From the NCBI GenBank assembly GCA_024138015.1, contig JAMXBB010000003.1:10883405-10947404 (forward strand): a stretch of DNA of 64,000 nucleotides, written 5' to 3'. Made by a program: the position numbers and the translations under genes. The notes below the pieces were generated by a model. That model saw only the letters and a program-made list of their open reading frames with translations, ran no database searches and was not told where the DNA came from. This DNA is from Lumnitzera littorea. Its lineage: Eukaryota; Streptophyta; Magnoliopsida; Myrtales; Combretaceae. This document shows positions 60,826-64,000 of the stretch, piece after piece (position 1 is the first letter of the stretch; the number at the start of each line of letters is the position of its first letter).

Positions 60826-60829
60826 TATT

Positions 60830-63000
60830 TCCATAATATATAGTCGTATTATCACTATATATCGAAATAAGTTATTAATTGTTGATATTGTACATCATAT
60901 ATACTATTACGTATTATATATCGTTTGATCACATCAAAATGTACTTTTAGTTTATTAATTCACGTTTTAATTCTAGTAAGATTGCCGAAATGTGTGCATT
61001 CTTGAATATGATAAAGTTATAGGTTAAATTACTTAAGATTGCTCGATTTTAATAAAATTAGTATCGTTGGGTTCGTATAGACCTAACGACACGTTTTACG
61101 AGTCCAATTTCTAAAGACGACTTTTAACGGGTAGTTCGAGTTTTTAATACAGTTATACGTAATTATATAAATATGATCATATTATACCTAATTTACGTTA
61201 TTAATTTATATTTTACCTAATTTTTCCATGTATTGTTACAATATAAGTATTATCCAACTCTAATATACCTAAAGTGTATCTCGATTAGAAAATATTAATA
61301 AATAAAATAAAAATATTCATTTAATCCAATCTGATTAGCAATCCTATATATAGTTTTTATTTAACTATTTAATTCATTTTAGCTTATTAATATTAAAAAA
61401 TACACCCCGACTTGTAAATTAAGCTATTTTACTTAGTAAATTCGTAATAAATAGTTCGGGTTACCAAATAATTCCCCAAAAATTTCTATAGACTCTTAAA
61501 AATATGGGGAATTCAGTTATCACTTGGTTTCAAGCTTCTAACCTATTGCCTATATATTCGTATTAACGATTTTACCCTTAAATTATCATAAATTACCCAA
61601 TTATGATTCTTTCTACACCAAATTAATTTTAATCTGACTCAATATTGTTATTATTTATTATAGATCGGTACATGTCCATTTCATCAATTAATTTCATAAT
61701 TTCCTATTTAATCCATAATTTCAACCTATTTTCAAGTTATTTTCAAGCAAAAAAAAATGCAATAAAAATTAAAAATATTCAAATCAAAATTCAAGCTACA
61801 TAGCAATTATCTATATATCATAAACATCCTACACAAAAATTTTCAACTAGAAACAACATTATTTAGTACATTTATTTTACAAATCTAAATTTGAATGAAC
61901 AATATATTTATTAAGAAAGTATATTAAATATTACGAATTTTTCAAAAATAAAAGTATCACATGAAAACATGTTCAAAATAACCTGAGTAAAATTTTTTTC
62001 ATAATTTTCTGGGCATATTTAATATTTTTTTTTAATTTATTAAAAAACAGGGTAAGAATTTGATTTTGCTGTTCTTGGTATGTCTGGCAGCTGTGGGGTG
62101 AAGGGGGTGTGTCAGAACACCTACACACTGGGAGTACCCCTTGGTGGTGGAGTGGCTTAACAGCAGAATGATGGGAGCCCTAGGAACTAGCCAAACACGA
62201 TAATTGCTCTGTTTTTCCCATAATTTTTTCTATTTTCTACGATTTTTTTCTAATTTTTATTTCTATTGTTTCTGGTTTCAAAAGATGTAAAATGATGTTG
62301 TTCAACAGATTTATAGTGGTTTAGGTAGGTTTCTTTTCCCTTTATTTTTTTTTTCTTGTTTTTTCCTCCATTAATTGTAAGTAGAAGGTGGCTTCTTCCT
62401 AATGAATCAACTTTTGATTCATCACAATCTGAATTTCGCAGCATGCTACGGCAAATCCAACAGATTTCCAACCATTTCCAGCAAGTTTTAATGCATTTGG
62501 ATAAGTTTTGTTAATTATTTGCTTAAATATGGATATTATATATTAGGATTTAGTTATTTAATTAGTATAAAAGTATATACCCTATGTAAATAACACCTAA
62601 AAAATGCATAATCTTACTTGTATAATTATGTTTCTAACATATCTTTGATTTTTAGGATATGTTCTCTTAATTAATTTTATGATTTCAACAAAATATATAT
62701 ATAATTACATAATTTAGGGATAATTTATGGATATAATTATTATTTATATCACGTATACTTATAAAAATACATGTATTTTTATATAGTGAATCATACTATA
62801 TTATCTCATCTTATAGCTCAATTACCTTATCTTTAAGTTCTGATCGCAATTTGAGTTCGATTTTTAGGAATTTCGAATATTTTAGTGCTATATTGAGCAT
62901 TCCTACTTCTAAGAGCAAAAAATGGGATTTTAAGTCATTATTTCTAAAATCTAACTTCACTTCGTCTAACTTTTCTATTTTAGTCGAAGTTTGAGCTCAA
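60830..63000 (-). mobile_element. Degenerate Ty3-gypsy LTR, minus orientation
   Basis: Blocks at 61.9-62.1 kb match the reverse complement of solo LTR 2 near 38.1-38.3 kb (TTTCATAATTTTCT, then GGGTAAGAATTTG) and also 16.8-17.2 kb. 62.85-62.9 kb resembles the start regions of the other LTRs (AATCGAACTCAAA on the minus strand). Exact ends and target-site duplication were not determined. Confidence 0.45.
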
Positions 63001-64000
63001 TTGGATAAGTTTCCCTAAAAACCCTAAATCTAAGCTCAGTTGTCCTAAACTCAATTTTGAGAGCTTATACTTAGAGTGGATCAAGAGTTTGCTTGTTTGT
63101 TCTTTTTGTTGTTGTCATACACTTTCCATCTTTGTTTTCAAGCTTTCTGTAAGCTTGAACCCACCACAATACTGTTACCCTTGTCAGCTCTTGGCGCAGC
63201 ATATCATCCCGGTATCATAGTAGAGGTTCGTTTGGGTAAGTTGTATTCGAGCTTTTGTAAAGTAATGTTTGTTGTGGTAGCATGTTGTAGTTACATAGAA
63301 GTTAGTTATGAGTGTTTAAGTAAGTAGAAGGTATAATAGTTTGCTGTGACTGTATACTCTATTTTGCCCTATTTTAAACATACAAAAATAGAGCAAGTGT
63401 CAGTTTGGTTTATTGTTCTTTGGAGTAGTTGTCGTGTTCATAGATTAGTTGAACATTCATGTAGAAGAATGTACATATTGCTTGGCTTGAAGGAATTGTA
63501 TCTTTTGTTTCTTAGAATCAGAGTTTGTTACTGAGTTCTATCGAAGAGAATAACAAATCCAAGTGTTAATGTTGGTATTGGAGATGATAATAGTAGTGTT
63601 GTCCACCATAGACAACAACCTTAAAACAACCCTAGAAGTATAGATGAGCGGATTAATGAGGTAGTGAATCTCATAGCCGATTTAACCAGAGCTATTCATA
63701 TATTAGCCTTTTGACCTATCGAGGCCATATAGAATACTCCCCAAGCTGCTTGACTTGTGTGAGGATAGAACCTAACTTGACAAGCTCAAGGTAGAGGAGT
63801 AGGAGGATAAGTATGAAGAAGAATTGACTTAGGTTGTATAGATGGAGAAGAAGAAGAAGAATACAATGCGAAAGAAGGGCAAGCTTAAGCACCCTTAGCT
63901 ATTGACCTTATAAAGCTTTAGATTGTAAGCTTCTATGGTTCTAGAGATGCAGACGAAGAGAAAGGTGAATGTATTTTTTACCATTATCAATATGAGGACC
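63001..64000. other. Unassigned end of window
   Basis: Short plus-strand frames at 63076-63327 and 63346-63534 have no recognised domain. 63.55-63.7 kb reads in part like a Ty3-gypsy gag N-terminus (RIDERINEVVNLIADL-type), but too weakly to call. Confidence 0.3.

Noticed and set aside
63550..63710. Possible Ty3-gypsy gag N-terminus on the plus strand
   Set aside because: Match is short and broken by stops, and the adjoining LTR appears to be in the opposite orientation.

Overview
The window looks like AT-rich nuclear DNA from a flowering plant, most likely a dicot. The genes are split by introns with mostly canonical GT-AG splice sites, the recognisable proteins are plant types (a P3A plasma-membrane H+-ATPase and a plant-type dCTP pyrophosphatase), and most of the rest is plant retrotransposon DNA. 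I could not name the species.

Layout. 1-1473 is the edge-truncated end of a minus-oriented LTR. About 2700-16809 appears to be one old, large non-autonomous LTR-retrotransposon-like element. Two diverged direct repeats (A1 about 2700-5725, A2 about 14700-16809) flank an internal domain with no gag-pol. That domain is largely two minisatellite arrays (86-bp units, then 94-bp dimeric units), and a 2.35-kb solo LTR with a perfect GAAGT target-site duplication sits where they meet. 16.8-25.7 kb is old repeat debris: LTR pieces, a MITE-like insertion, a CACTA-like tandem duplication and a duplicated segment just upstream of the H+-ATPase gene.

25768-31175 (+) is a 14-exon plasma-membrane H+-ATPase gene resembling the AHA10/PH5 subfamily. 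Its frame stays open through at least 13 exons, but several of the most conserved residues are altered. The transmembrane-6 proton-binding Asp is Asn, TGES reads NGEC, and the C-terminal regulatory domain is short and lacks the terminal 14-3-3 motif. It may be a non-pumping paralogue or a gene in early decay.

32.9-48.8 kb is a nest of transposons. A Ty1-copia remnant (-) is split by a third copy of repeat A (+). Next to it is a Cassandra-type LTR carrying 5S-rRNA-like sequence (-). Then comes a degenerate Ty3-gypsy chromovirus (-) with gag, protease, RT, RNase H, integrase and chromodomain remnants. Its LTR is itself interrupted by a 3.1-kb solo LTR with a perfect TATAA target-site duplication.

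50.6-58.6 kb holds two copies of the dCTP pyrophosphatase (MazG/RS21-C6 type) gene in opposite orientation: a broken one on + (two in-frame stops) and an intact two-exon one on -. The last 5 kb contains a MITE-like element and another degenerate minus-oriented LTR.

Only two intact or near-intact host genes are supported. The H+-ATPase would act in a membrane (plasma membrane, or vacuole if it belongs to the AHA10/PH5 group); the pyrophosphatase would clean up nucleotide pools. Nothing in the sequence links the two functionally. I found no tRNA gene, intact rRNA gene or CRISPR array.
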